Positions 40,790 to 48,919 of a DNA stretch of 57,566 bases are shown here, piece by piece. The notes under the pieces are model-generated. The model made no database searches and was not told the origin of the DNA. It saw nothing but the letters and a program-made list of their open reading frames with translations. Within the stretch, counting starts at the first letter, position 1. Each line of letters begins with the position of its first letter. The stretch covers positions 1 through 57,566 of the IMG/VR virus record IMGVR_UViG_3300046514_000174. One strand, written 5' to 3'. This DNA comes from a virus. The translations under genes and the position numbers were made by a program.

Positions 40790-41616
40790 TGAAGACGACC
40801 GACAGTGGGGTGAAGTATTTCCAATCACCAGAGGTAGCTCTGATAGGTAAGACCCAAGAACAGACACAGACTACCCGTATCAGTCAATTCATGCGGGAGT
40901 GGGACCCAAGCTGGACATCATATGCAATAGAAAATCGTACTGGTCTAACTGATCCAGAACTATTGACTAAGTTCGCTGGACAGATAGACTACCTTTCCTT
41001 CGCCCCTGGAGCACATACACCACATAGTAAGGCTGATCTATACTTCGAGCGCATCCGTAATGAGGGTCATGGCTCAGTCCTAGAGCACGCTTATTTCTCA
41101 TTCTTGTGCTGGGGTATATCACGGTCCTGTACCCATGAAATAGTACGGCACCGTGCTGGGTTCTCCTACAGTCAGGTCTCTCAACGTTACGTAGCCAAGG
41201 TACGGTTCGTTGAACGTCTAGAGTATCAACAGCACAACAACCTACATAGTGCCTTTGTCAAGCGGATTGATACAACCTATACCCAGTATGAAGCACTACT
41301 CCATGACGTAGGTATTGCGATGCCAAAGGATGACAATGAACCTATCACTGAGTACAGGAAAAAGATCCGCCAAGTAGCTCGTTCCATCCTCCCTAATGAG
41401 ACAGAGGCACCTATTATCATTACGGCCAACGTACGTGCTTGGAGACACTTTATAGAAATGAGGGCCAATCAACATGCTGAGGTAGAGATCCGTCGTCTAG
41501 CAATGGAAATCTACTACAACCTCGTAGCAGAGGTACCCCTGTTGATGGCTGACTATGAACCTATCCTGTTGCCTGATGGTACACAGGCAGTGTACACAGA
41601 AACGAGGAAAGTATGA
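40786..41616 (+). CDS. thyX: Flavin-dependent thymidylate synthase ThyX
   Basis: 276 residues. The signature RHRAGFSYSQVSQRY starts near residue 121; compared with the classical RHRx7S it has one extra residue. Other conserved parts are HGSVLEHAYFSF and NVRAWRHFIEMR. It would make dTMP from dUMP using FAD, NADPH and methylenetetrahydrofolate. Overlaps the previous and next genes by four bases. Confidence 0.95.
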   Translation: MMKTTDSGVKYFQSPEVALIGKTQEQTQTTRISQFMREWDPSWTSYAIENRTGLTDPELLTKFAGQIDYLSFAPGAHTPHSKADLYFERIRNEGHGSVLEHAYFSFLCWGISRSCTHEIVRHRAGFSYSQVSQRYVAKVRFVERLEYQQHNNLHSAFVKRIDTTYTQYEALLHDVGIAMPKDDNEPITEYRKKIRQVARSILPNETEAPIIITANVRAWRHFIEMRANQHAEVEIRRLAMEIYYNLVAEVPLLMADYEPILLPDGTQAVYTETRKV

Positions 41617-42521
41617 ACCTACAACAGATTCAAGCAGAACAAAAGGTATGGCGAGAGCGTAACTTCCCAACCAGTACAGAACTATGGGTACCAGCAATGG
41701 GAGTTGCAGAAGAGATTGGAGAAGCATACTTAGCCTTAGCAATGTATGTTGGTCATGAAGAATGGCGTGATATTCCAGGATTTGAGACTGTATATCAAAT
41801 ATCCAGCCTAGGTAGGGTGAAACGGATAAAGGGTGGACAAGGATCAGTTCCAGGTAGAATACTAAAAGGCAGTATAAATAAAGATGGTTATATAGGTGTA
41901 AATCTTTATTTAGGTGCTGCAGGATGGAAGATGTACTACGGGGTACATCAATTAGTAGCTATGGCATTTATTGGACCATGCCCTAGCTATTATGAAGTTA
42001 ACCATAAAGACGAAAACAAACTACATAACTACCCGTATAATCTAGAATACGTAAGTCACCAAGATAATATACGACATTCAATAGCTCTTAGCCACCCTTG
42101 GGGATTTCACCCTGAATTAACCATTGAAATTGTAACAGAAATAAGACTCTTACTTAAACAAGGAATTAGTAATAAAGAAATAGCTAAACACTTTGATATT
42201 GACCCGTCTACAGTATCTCGTATTAAAACAGGAGACCACTACTACAATCCTAATGAACCAGATAGAGAATTAGTTATCAAGTCGGGTGTAGTAGCTGCTG
42301 GAGAACTTTGCCACTCAATACTAAAAATGATTCAGGGTATACGAGGTACAGAGGAAGAGCACTTAGAAGCAATAAAGGATGCTATAGGTGACATATCTAT
42401 CTACCTAATAGATATGTGTAACATGCTCAACATAGACTTCGAGTCAGTCATTCAAGAGACATGGAAAGTTGTCAGAGAAAGAGATTGGCAGAAGTACCCC
42501 AAGAATGGGAGAACAGAATGA
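41613..42521 (+). CDS. MazG-like pyrophosphohydrolase interrupted in frame by an HNH endonuclease
   Basis: 302 residues. The start (VPAMGVAEEIGE) and end (LCHSILKMIQGIRGTEEEHL, IKDAIGDISIYLIDMC) are two halves of a MazG-like NTP hydrolase; joined they give 108 residues, the normal size. Between them are a NUMOD4-like part (EEWRDIPGFETVYQISSLGR), an HNH part (HQLVAMAF, NHKDENKLHNYPYNLEYVSH) and a helix-turn-helix (ISNKEIAKHFDIDPSTVSRI). The insert is exactly 582 bases (41724-42305), in frame, bounded by GGAGAA repeats, and AT-rich. Confidence 0.88.
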   Translation: MNLQQIQAEQKVWRERNFPTSTELWVPAMGVAEEIGEAYLALAMYVGHEEWRDIPGFETVYQISSLGRVKRIKGGQGSVPGRILKGSINKDGYIGVNLYLGAAGWKMYYGVHQLVAMAFIGPCPSYYEVNHKDENKLHNYPYNLEYVSHQDNIRHSIALSHPWGFHPELTIEIVTEIRLLLKQGISNKEIAKHFDIDPSTVSRIKTGDHYYNPNEPDRELVIKSGVVAAGELCHSILKMIQGIRGTEEEHLEAIKDAIGDISIYLIDMCNMLNIDFESVIQETWKVVRERDWQKYPKNGRTE

Positions 42522-42709
42522 CTGAAATAGATACTAAGAGAACTAAGATCCGTATGACAGTCAATCATAACACTGATAAAGTAATGCTATCAATGGCCAA
42601 AGGTACTCAGTCAATGAACTTGGAACTATCAGTCAATGATGCACAGAGACTAGCTAATAAGATCAAAGAGATATGTGACCCTGAGTCTCGATTGGAGCTA
42701 GAGTTGTGA
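42518..42709 (+). CDS. Small protein, 63 residues
   Basis: ATG 42518 overlaps the stop of the MazG-like gene (ATGA) with GGGAG upstream. Beta-alpha pattern: TKIRMTVNHNTDKVMLSMAK, then an amphipathic helix. Overlaps the deaminase start by four bases. Function unknown. Confidence 0.63.
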   Translation: MTEIDTKRTKIRMTVNHNTDKVMLSMAKGTQSMNLELSVNDAQRLANKIKEICDPESRLELEL

Positions 42710-43254
42710 CCCGTCCTTCATTCGATGACATAGCTTTCCAGCTTACCGAGGTAATTGCACAGCGTTCTACTTGCCCACGATTACATGTAGCAGCAGTTAT
42801 CATGACACCAGACAATAGGTTCGTATCAGGTGGGTACAATGGGTCATTGCCTGGACAACCTCACTGTGATGAACAATTATGTGTAGAGTGTAGTGGTACT
42901 GGGGAAATAATAGTTGATGGTTCGTTTAACCCATTAACTCTTGACTGTGATATATGTAACGGTACTGGTTTAGTAGGTAATGGTTGTATAATGGAAAGTG
43001 GGCATTGCATCCGTACCGTCCATAGTGAAGCCAACGCTATAGCATATGCAGCCAAGTACGGTGTTTCCGTAAATGGCTGCAAGATGTATGTCCTAGCACA
43101 ACCTTGCATCAGTTGTGCTAAACTAGTCATTTCTAGTGGTATAACTGAGATCATCTATCGAGACAAGTATCGAGACGATGAAGACAAGGTGCAACAACTC
43201 TTTCGTAGCAGTAATCTAATGGTGAGGTACTATGCTCAGTCTCAGACTCCGTAA
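42706..43254 (+). CDS. dCMP deaminase with DnaJ-type zinc insertion
   Basis: 182 residues from GTG. Catalytic zinc residues are in VHSEANAIAYAAKYG and QPCISCAKLV. Between the first strands and the catalytic site lies CVECSGTGE...CDICNGTGLV, a DnaJ-like zinc knuckle not found in the core enzyme. It would supply dUMP for ThyX, encoded two genes upstream. Confidence 0.88.
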   Translation: MTRPSFDDIAFQLTEVIAQRSTCPRLHVAAVIMTPDNRFVSGGYNGSLPGQPHCDEQLCVECSGTGEIIVDGSFNPLTLDCDICNGTGLVGNGCIMESGHCIRTVHSEANAIAYAAKYGVSVNGCKMYVLAQPCISCAKLVISSGITEIIYRDKYRDDEDKVQQLFRSSNLMVRYYAQSQTP

Positions 43255-43462
43255 GTCAGATAGAGGTGATGGTACTTACCAACTGTCTTTCATGCGGTTT
43301 GATAAGCGTAATGTACCAGGAGTTAGGGCATATATCTTCTTAGAACCAGATGAGTTAGCTCAACTCAGTTACTACATTCAACAGCTTGAGTCAGAAGTAG
43401 ATGCCCTGGAGCATCACAGTGTACCGTTCCTAGAGGAGCGTATAGACACTATCAAACACTGA
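43232..43462 (+). CDS. Small protein, 76 residues, last gene of the plus block
   Basis: Overlaps the deaminase gene by 23 bases and, convergently, the end of the endolysin gene by 33 bases. Basic start, acidic helical end (QQLESEVDALEHHSVPFLEE), perhaps a coiled coil. No terminator separates the convergent genes. Function unknown. Confidence 0.62.
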   Translation: MLSLRLRKSDRGDGTYQLSFMRFDKRNVPGVRAYIFLEPDELAQLSYYIQQLESEVDALEHHSVPFLEERIDTIKH

Positions 43463-44077
43463 TTGATCTAAGGGGGAGGAAGTCCATTGATGGCCCACTG
43501 CCACAGTCCACCCACCGTATAGAGTCACATCACTAAGGGTAGCCAGTCCATTATACTCAGCAGTCCACAAAGGGCACGCATTGATTACAGGGTCTATTGG
43601 GTTTCGTAACAGTGACCATACCCACGGTCCAGTATAGATACCAGGACTAATCCCTCCCCGCCTAACCAACTCAATACATTGTTTTATTTGCTCGGTGGAA
43701 GGTAGATTACTGTTGGTCTGATAGGGTTCAATGTCAATCCATAGTACAGGTACCGTTACTCCAGCCGTAGCGAGGAACTCATACCAGTCAGCTACTTGAT
43801 CGTCAATAGGTTCATCACGGTACAGCCAACCGTAACCCCCCAACGATTTACCTACGGACAATACATGTGCTGTCTGTTCATAGGCAATGTCCCAAAGTGA
43901 CTGTGGTTCAGCGTGCTGTGGGATACGCACAATAACGTGGTCAGGGTTTAGCTGGTCAATCAGTGCCTTATAGCTATTAGACTGATGGTTACTAATGTCT
44001 AATGCCGACACCTCCCTACTAACAGGGGGTGTCGGTATTATTTTGGGAAGGACAGTTCCTTTTCTTCTACAAACCAA
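43430..44077 (-). CDS. GH25-family lysozyme, endolysin
   Basis: 215 residues. EVSALDISNHQ at the start and the catalytic VLWIDIEPYQ strand are typical of GH25 muramidases, as are GIYTGPWVWSLL and PLWTAEYN. No separate cell-wall binding domain is visible. The longest start is TTG 44077, inside the previous gene; GTG near 44010 is an alternative. It should cut peptidoglycan at the end of infection; small membrane proteins upstream supply holin candidates. Confidence 0.88.
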   Translation of the reverse strand: MVCRRKGTVLPKIIPTPPVSREVSALDISNHQSNSYKALIDQLNPDHVIVRIPQHAEPQSLWDIAYEQTAHVLSVGKSLGGYGWLYRDEPIDDQVADWYEFLATAGVTVPVLWIDIEPYQTNSNLPSTEQIKQCIELVRRGGISPGIYTGPWVWSLLRNPIDPVINACPLWTAEYNGLATLSDVTLYGGWTVAVGHQWTSSPLDQSVFDSVYTLL

Positions 44078-44235
44078 GCCTCATCTAACTCAGGGTACAC
44101 CTTCATGATACCACCATAAAATCCACACTCTACCAGTCCATCAGGGTTAGTGTATTCAGCAGTCAGGGGTGGTCCTGGATCGTAGTTGTGCATTTCCTTG
44201 AGGGTCTTGACACGCTTAGCAATTGCAGGGTGCAT
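44038..44235 (-). CDS. Small hypothetical protein, 65 residues
   Basis: Starts in the stop codon of the upstream membrane peptide (TAATG). Acidic C-terminus (VYPELDEAWFVEEKELSFPK). Sits between holin candidates and the endolysin. Function unknown. Confidence 0.65.
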   Translation of the reverse strand: MHPAIAKRVKTLKEMHNYDPGPPLTAEYTNPDGLVECGFYGGIMKVYPELDEAWFVEEKELSFPK

Positions 44236-44378
44236 TACGGCACGAACTCCCGAACAATGTACACGAGTAAGGCTACAGCGATGAGTATGGTGGCACTGAC
44301 CACTGCACTAACTGGCGGGATTAACGATAGTATTACTAACAGTAGGGCTAGGATCACTAGAGCTGGCTTGAACGACAT
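44235..44378 (-). CDS. Small membrane protein, 47 residues
   Basis: ATG 44378 has GGAG eight bases upstream, inside the 3' end of the upstream gene in another frame. Two hydrophobic helices (ALVILALLLVILSLIPP and ATILIAVALLVYIVREF). A second lysis membrane protein, perhaps an antiholin or pinholin-like partner. Confidence 0.65.
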   Translation of the reverse strand: MSFKPALVILALLLVILSLIPPVSAVVSATILIAVALLVYIVREFVP

Positions 44379-44589
44379 TGGTAACACTCCCACTTGCTTT
44401 ATTGTAGGCATTCTCTGCCGTCTTGGTACCGAACCAGAAACCAATAACCATCGTGACAACTGGGATCAACTGGTCAGTCGTAATCTGTACCTGACTCCTC
44501 GCTGCCAAGTAACATAAAGTACCCACTAACATGATCGTTACTATAGGTCGGGTGAGGGTGCTTACGGTATCAGCTATTGTCTGCAACAC
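44308..44589 (-). CDS. Holin candidate, two membrane segments
   Basis: 93 residues. Segments PIVTIMLVGTLCYLAAR and LIPVVTMVIGFWFGTKTAEN should cross the membrane; a Ser/Asn-rich tail follows. The GFWFGTKTAEN end of the second helix is common in phage holins. Placed two genes upstream of the lysozyme. Confidence 0.72.
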   Translation of the reverse strand: MLQTIADTVSTLTRPIVTIMLVGTLCYLAARSQVQITTDQLIPVVTMVIGFWFGTKTAENAYNKASGSVTNVVQASSSDPSPTVSNTIVNPAS

Positions 44590-44968
44590 TTCTCAATGTA
44601 CCTTCTGTAGTATTGTTCATCCTATTATTGTCATAGTAATCCCAGATACCATTAATCAATAGAACAGCCTCTATAGTAATAAACAAGATGGAACCTATTG
44701 TATCAGTTGTGTTGTACTCCTTGTCTATAGGTGGTATAGTCATGGACACTATTCCAATGGAGGCCATTCCTAGTTGAGCTACCGCATACAGTATTTGCCT
44801 ACGTACATTGGAATTAGCTAGCAGTCGTACACGCACTGTATCCGCCTTGTATTTCTCTGCTACTTTTAGGTCAATGTACCGTATTACAGCTAACCCAACA
44901 TGAACTCCTACTCCTATAAAGCCTACCAGTGTCCATATTATTTCAGGCAGGCTTATCGTGTCTGTCAT
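44570..44968 (-). CDS. Membrane protein, three predicted helices
   Basis: 132 residues. Helices at IWTLVGFIGVGVHVGLAVI, LYAVAQLGMASIGIVSMTI-like and SILFITIEAVLLINGIW regions, with a basic loop between the first two. Its start overlaps the upstream small gene and its end overlaps the holin candidate. Role in lysis is likely from position. Confidence 0.68.
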   Translation of the reverse strand: MTDTISLPEIIWTLVGFIGVGVHVGLAVIRYIDLKVAEKYKADTVRVRLLANSNVRRQILYAVAQLGMASIGIVSMTIPPIDKEYNTTDTIGSILFITIEAVLLINGIWDYYDNNRMNNTTEGTLRSVADNS

Positions 44969-45122
44969 CAGTCCAGTCCCTAGTACGTAATTTAGCCTCT
45001 AAAACCATATTCTCTATCCTACGTAACTCCTCCGTAAACACCACTTTCTTCTGTGCAATATCCTCATCATGCTCCTCTGGTTCTTTATACCCGAACAACT
45101 TTTTTACTGTGTCCAATATCAT
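44943..45122 (-). CDS. Small charged protein, 59 residues
   Basis: ATG overlaps the upstream stop (ATGA), and the stop lies 26 bases inside the next gene. It begins MILDTVKKLFGYKEPEEHDE, then a charged amphipathic helix (KVVFTEELRRIENMVLEAKL), probably coiled coil. Part of the lysis/tail-end gene group. Function unknown. Confidence 0.65.
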   Translation of the reverse strand: MILDTVKKLFGYKEPEEHDEDIAQKKVVFTEELRRIENMVLEAKLRTRDWTDDRHDKPA

Positions 45123-45319
45123 GCTCTTTCGATCCGCTGTGCGGTTGAACGTAGCTCGTTCAACAGGTCAAAGTATAGTTTCTCGTACTTATCAGCACGA
45201 GTCTTCTCCTGCTCTGCTACCCATCCTGGCACAAACCATTTCTTAGAGATGATAAGTGCAATAAATCCTCCACCACCTAAGTTTAGGGCTTTACTAAGTG
45301 TATCAATATCTAATGGCAA
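45119..45319 (-). CDS. Small membrane-anchored coiled-coil protein
   Basis: 66 residues. A short hydrophobic part (GGGGFIALIISKKWFVPGWV), then a charged helix (EKLYFDLLNELRSTAQRIER). Such proteins are common near lysis genes of Gram-positive phages. Coupled to the next gene by ATGA. Confidence 0.66.
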   Translation of the reverse strand: MPLDIDTLSKALNLGGGGFIALIISKKWFVPGWVAEQEKTRADKYEKLYFDLLNELRSTAQRIERA

Positions 45320-46060
45320 CTACTCCACCTTAGTTATAGTCCAGAAGTCACTAGCTAATCCAACACCGAAGTAAGCCTCTGGCATAACAAAGTAACCACC
45401 CAAGCCCCATTCAGTCCCCCATGAATTACGGCATATTATTACCTTATGGGCTGCATCATATCCAACAGCCAGTACTGCATGTCCACCAGCTACTTGTTCA
45501 CTGGAGTGTGGCATGGGAACTACACCCGTATGAGCTACCACATCTGACATGAAGCTCTCATACACAGTGAACCCAAACACCACCGGGTAATTAGCAGCTA
45601 GTGCAATGTGCAACCCATTAACAGTATTAGCTACCTTACGATACACATATGCCTTTTCACCGAGGGCATCCTTGTACACACCGCTAGGTGGCTTGTCGGT
45701 GAAGTGATCTATCAGGTATGGCCACTCCTGTTCAGGTGGAACACCTTGCTTGGCTACTGACTTAATACCATCACGTATCATGGCACCGCTATCATAGTCA
45801 ACTGAGTGTTCCATGACACGTTCATTGTAGTAGATGAACAACCTACTCACTGGACCGTAGGGCTTACCCTGCTTTATTAGATCAAACTCTATAGCACCAG
45901 CTATGGCATTTGCAGTACAGCTACCAAGCTGACCCTGGTCAACCACTGGTGAGCACTGTGCTCGTAGGTCTACACTAGGTGGTAAGTGTGACACCGTAGC
46001 AGCAAACTGGTAGTCCCGCATATCAGGTAGATCAGGTACCCAACCAAACTTAGGCGACAT
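45320..46060 (-). CDS. Papain-like (C1A) cysteine protease
   Basis: 246 residues. It starts at once with GWVPDLPDMRDYQF, the beginning of the mature enzyme, so no pro-peptide and no signal peptide are seen. The oxyanion Gln42 and catalytic Cys48 lie in DQGQLGSCTA; His194 is in AGGHAVLAVGYD; Asn212 is in RNSWGTEWG. All four key residues are present. It lies between the receptor-binding candidate and the lysis genes. It may be virion-bound or act during lysis. Confidence 0.9.
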   Translation of the reverse strand: MSPKFGWVPDLPDMRDYQFAATVSHLPPSVDLRAQCSPVVDQGQLGSCTANAIAGAIEFDLIKQGKPYGPVSRLFIYYNERVMEHSVDYDSGAMIRDGIKSVAKQGVPPEQEWPYLIDHFTDKPPSGVYKDALGEKAYVYRKVANTVNGLHIALAANYPVVFGFTVYESFMSDVVAHTGVVPMPHSSEQVAGGHAVLAVGYDAAHKVIICRNSWGTEWGLGGYFVMPEAYFGVGLASDFWTITKVE

Positions 46061-46078
46061 TTATAGACTCCCTTACAG

Positions 46079-46095
46079 ACTCTTGTTCTAAGAGT
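46079..46095 (-). repeat. Small hairpin in the leader of the protease gene
   Basis: ACTCTT-gttct-AAGAGT, just upstream of the GGGAG site of the protease gene. It lies in a 147-base gap, the longest in the tail/lysis region; I see no clear promoter in it. Confidence 0.5.
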
Positions 46096-46207
46096 TTAGT
46101 TCTGGTAGAGTTGTGCTTGGGACATATCATAACGATACTGGTACCATCCATACATACCAGCACGATACAGTTACACTCCAGTGAGAGTACCGTTTGTCGT
46201 GGTTCCA

Positions 46208-47320
46208 TTAGTACAACCTACGTGCATGGAGCACTGCTCCAGCAAAGCGGTAGATATTACCACCAACCCCTGCGTACTGCATGAGTAAGGTAGTGGCACC
46301 GCTAACTATTACATAACCTTCTACGATGACACCCATATTAGCTGAACCAGCTAGTGCTTCAGCAAAGGGACCATTAGTATCATACCGAGTAATAGCCTTA
46401 CTAAAGTCAGTTGTATCAGGCCCAACTGTCGTATAGTGTAAGGCAGTTGCTAAAGCACTATATGGATTTACTGTAAAAGAAGTACCAGTATTCAATTGGA
46501 ATGGTCCCATAAAGGTAAACCGATAAGTACCAGCCGCAGGCAGTGTTACAACTAAGTCAGGGTCATTTATACCACCAGTACCAGCTAGTATGTTGTTTGC
46601 TGAAACTGCTTGAGGATCTGCCACAAGAGGGTGTTGATGTGCTCCATCACTAAGGGCACCGCTAGCACCAGCAGTACCAGCAGCCCCAGGAACCACACTA
46701 GTAACAGTACCGCTAAAACTAGGAGTACCGCTGATCTGACTGTAGGCATGTTTAGTCCCACTCTCAGAACCTTGATTACCATGATAAGGTAAGTAATTAC
46801 GACTGTCAGTTACAGTAATCACATCACCAGTAGTAATACTTACCTGGCATATTTCATAGTCCCATGTAGAACCAACCGTCTGTGTATAGGCTGGGGTACC
46901 AGCACCTATAGCTGGCGCACCCGCACCCTCTACACCAGCAATACGAGTAAGCCGTACTGTCTGTGTTGTGCCCCATGTTTTACGGAGTACAATACGATCT
47001 ACCCGTGTAGCTCCGGTAGGGTGTGATATAGCAATAGGTACGGGGGCATCGTTCAAGTACCAACTACCATAGACTAAGGCAAGCCCAGTATTTACAGTTA
47101 CCTGTAATACACCTATACTGAGTGCCAGGCCATTCATAGCGGTACCGTGGAAAGTTGTTACATCCCGTAGGATACCACCCTTAGCAGCTAATGCCTCAGC
47201 ACCAGCTATAGCACTGAACATTTCAGCTACTTCAGTGCCAAAGTCATAAGGGGCACCGTATGTGGCATCCGCTGCATCCCCTACACTAGTCCCATCCCAA
47301 AACTTGCTATGTTCAGTCAC
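46208..47320 (-). CDS. Tail tip/receptor-binding protein candidate
   Basis: 370 residues. The first 180 residues resemble baseplate or fibre attachment domains (KFWDGTSVGDAADATYGAPY; DRIVLRKTWGTTQTVRLTRI). A Gly/Ala/Ser-rich hinge with SDGAHQHPL follows, typical of fibre proteins. The last 130 residues form a beta-rich head (AAGTYRFTFMGPFQLNTG). It would contact the host surface. Not linked to a named family. Confidence 0.72.
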   Translation of the reverse strand: MTEHSKFWDGTSVGDAADATYGAPYDFGTEVAEMFSAIAGAEALAAKGGILRDVTTFHGTAMNGLALSIGVLQVTVNTGLALVYGSWYLNDAPVPIAISHPTGATRVDRIVLRKTWGTTQTVRLTRIAGVEGAGAPAIGAGTPAYTQTVGSTWDYEICQVSITTGDVITVTDSRNYLPYHGNQGSESGTKHAYSQISGTPSFSGTVTSVVPGAAGTAGASGALSDGAHQHPLVADPQAVSANNILAGTGGINDPDLVVTLPAAGTYRFTFMGPFQLNTGTSFTVNPYSALATALHYTTVGPDTTDFSKAITRYDTNGPFAEALAGSANMGVIVEGYVIVSGATTLLMQYAGVGGNIYRFAGAVLHARRLY

Positions 47321-47334
47321 CGTGTACCCCCTAC

Positions 47335-48912
47335 CTAGATACCCATGTACCTGTCATACCAGTACACGGTTGGTAATGTTGCTAGTGAGACCCCTGACCC
47401 AACTACTCGTAATACATTGACACCATCGTTATTCTCTGTTAAGTGAAAGGATGCTAAGTCACTATCCCTGGTTACATAGCCAATTAGATCAGTACCATCA
47501 TCCAGGGTTACGGTCTTGGCACCTTGCACAAGGGAAATAGTCATAGTCCGTCCAGCAGGTACCGCATGGGCTACCGTAATGGACTCACCCGTTGTCTGGT
47601 TCAACAGGGTCATGGCTAGGAAAGGCCCAACCACTGTGAATGAGGGATAACTCTTATAGGTTCCCTGATACCCAATAGTAATGGTACTGTCCAATGAGTT
47701 ACCTGTCAATGGTCCAGTTACAGGACCGACCAGGTTTGGCCCCTGTCCAGCGAAGGCTTGACTATGTTGAGTGGGGTTCTGGTAAATAGGGTCAAGTCCT
47801 TGGAAGCGTAGTACTTCCTGGTAAGACCATTCCTGCCAATCAGTACCTCGTGGAGCGAAGTTAGGCCCCTGGATAGGAATAGCGTACAAGTCCCGTACAG
47901 CACCACTAGTCAAGTACTTACGCAACCTACCACACTGCTGAGCACCTTCAACCAACTGTAGATGAGGGTTGAGCACTCCAACAAGGTACTGTCGTCCTGC
48001 ATCATACGCCTGTCTACTGGAGTAATTATGCCGTACCACAAGCTGCACTATTCTTGGTTGGAGGAACTCATCAATAAGGGTAGCACCGTCTTGGAATGGA
48101 CCACGCTGTGTGAGGTAGTTTATAGGCGGTAATCCTTCACCCTCACTGCTGAGCACAAAGCGGGACTGTGGGACATCCAATGGATACTCTACATTCGATG
48201 GGGTTATCCATGAGTAACGTTCCCGACCATTAGTTACTATAGGTGGACAAACGTTAAGGCTAGGTGGAGTAATAATATCAGTGTTTACAAAGTTAGATGT
48301 CTGCATGAAAGTATTGGGGCTTCTAGTCTGCTCACCAAACCTAACAGTATTTCCTGCTATAGTAGAATCCAACTGGAATGCTATTTGTACACACAGGTAT
48401 TCATTATTAAGGTTGATTTGTGGCATAGTAGCACTAACCACAGAAACACCTAGGGAGTTATACCCTGATACAGCAACAGTGCCATTATAGGAGCCTGTAC
48501 CTAGTAAAGTACCATGATTATCAAAAGCACCACCAGCGTTACTAGCAGCACTGGTCTTGTAGAACCTTACTCGTAGATGCCAACTTACAGGTTCACTGGG
48601 GGGTGGGTTAGCACCTGTATTGAACAGTAGCGCACCCATCTGGAAGGTCCACGTACCAGCTTCCAGCTTACCTTTATAGGGTACTTGACTTATATAAGTA
48701 TCTGAGCTGTTTTGTCCACCTTCAACATCAGGATACACAACTCCATTACTGAAGTTGAAGAGAAATATTGGAGCACCAGCACCTACTGTATTAGTATTAG
48801 TAATCTGATGGAGTGGAGCGGGGTTTGTTGGTACTGGTGTATTACCAGTCATCATAAACAATCCCGCTGGATTAGCACCATCAAGCCATAATTTTAGGGG
48901 AGCACCAGCCAT
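47335..48912 (-). CDS. Distal tail protein (Dit-like) with extra N-terminal domain
   Basis: 525 residues from ATG 48912, with AGAGG overlapping the tape measure stop; the frame upstream of it lies inside that gene. Residues 1-230 are beta-rich like a carbohydrate-binding module. The middle part has YLTQRGPFQDGATLIDEFLQ and RQAYDAGRQYLVGVLNPHLQ, as in phage distal tail proteins, and the last 120 residues form another beta domain. It should join tail tube and tip. Confidence 0.78.
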   Translation of the reverse strand: MAGAPLKLWLDGANPAGLFMMTGNTPVPTNPAPLHQITNTNTVGAGAPIFLFNFSNGVVYPDVEGGQNSSDTYISQVPYKGKLEAGTWTFQMGALLFNTGANPPPSEPVSWHLRVRFYKTSAASNAGGAFDNHGTLLGTGSYNGTVAVSGYNSLGVSVVSATMPQINLNNEYLCVQIAFQLDSTIAGNTVRFGEQTRSPNTFMQTSNFVNTDIITPPSLNVCPPIVTNGRERYSWITPSNVEYPLDVPQSRFVLSSEGEGLPPINYLTQRGPFQDGATLIDEFLQPRIVQLVVRHNYSSRQAYDAGRQYLVGVLNPHLQLVEGAQQCGRLRKYLTSGAVRDLYAIPIQGPNFAPRGTDWQEWSYQEVLRFQGLDPIYQNPTQHSQAFAGQGPNLVGPVTGPLTGNSLDSTITIGYQGTYKSYPSFTVVGPFLAMTLLNQTTGESITVAHAVPAGRTMTISLVQGAKTVTLDDGTDLIGYVTRDSDLASFHLTENNDGVNVLRVVGSGVSLATLPTVYWYDRYMGI

Positions 48913-48919
48913 CTTCTCA

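Noticed and set aside
41613-42521. Intein in the MazG-like gene
   Set aside because: No Cys/Ser at the start of the insert, no terminal His-Asn, and no intein blocks; only NUMOD4/HNH and helix-turn-helix parts are visible.
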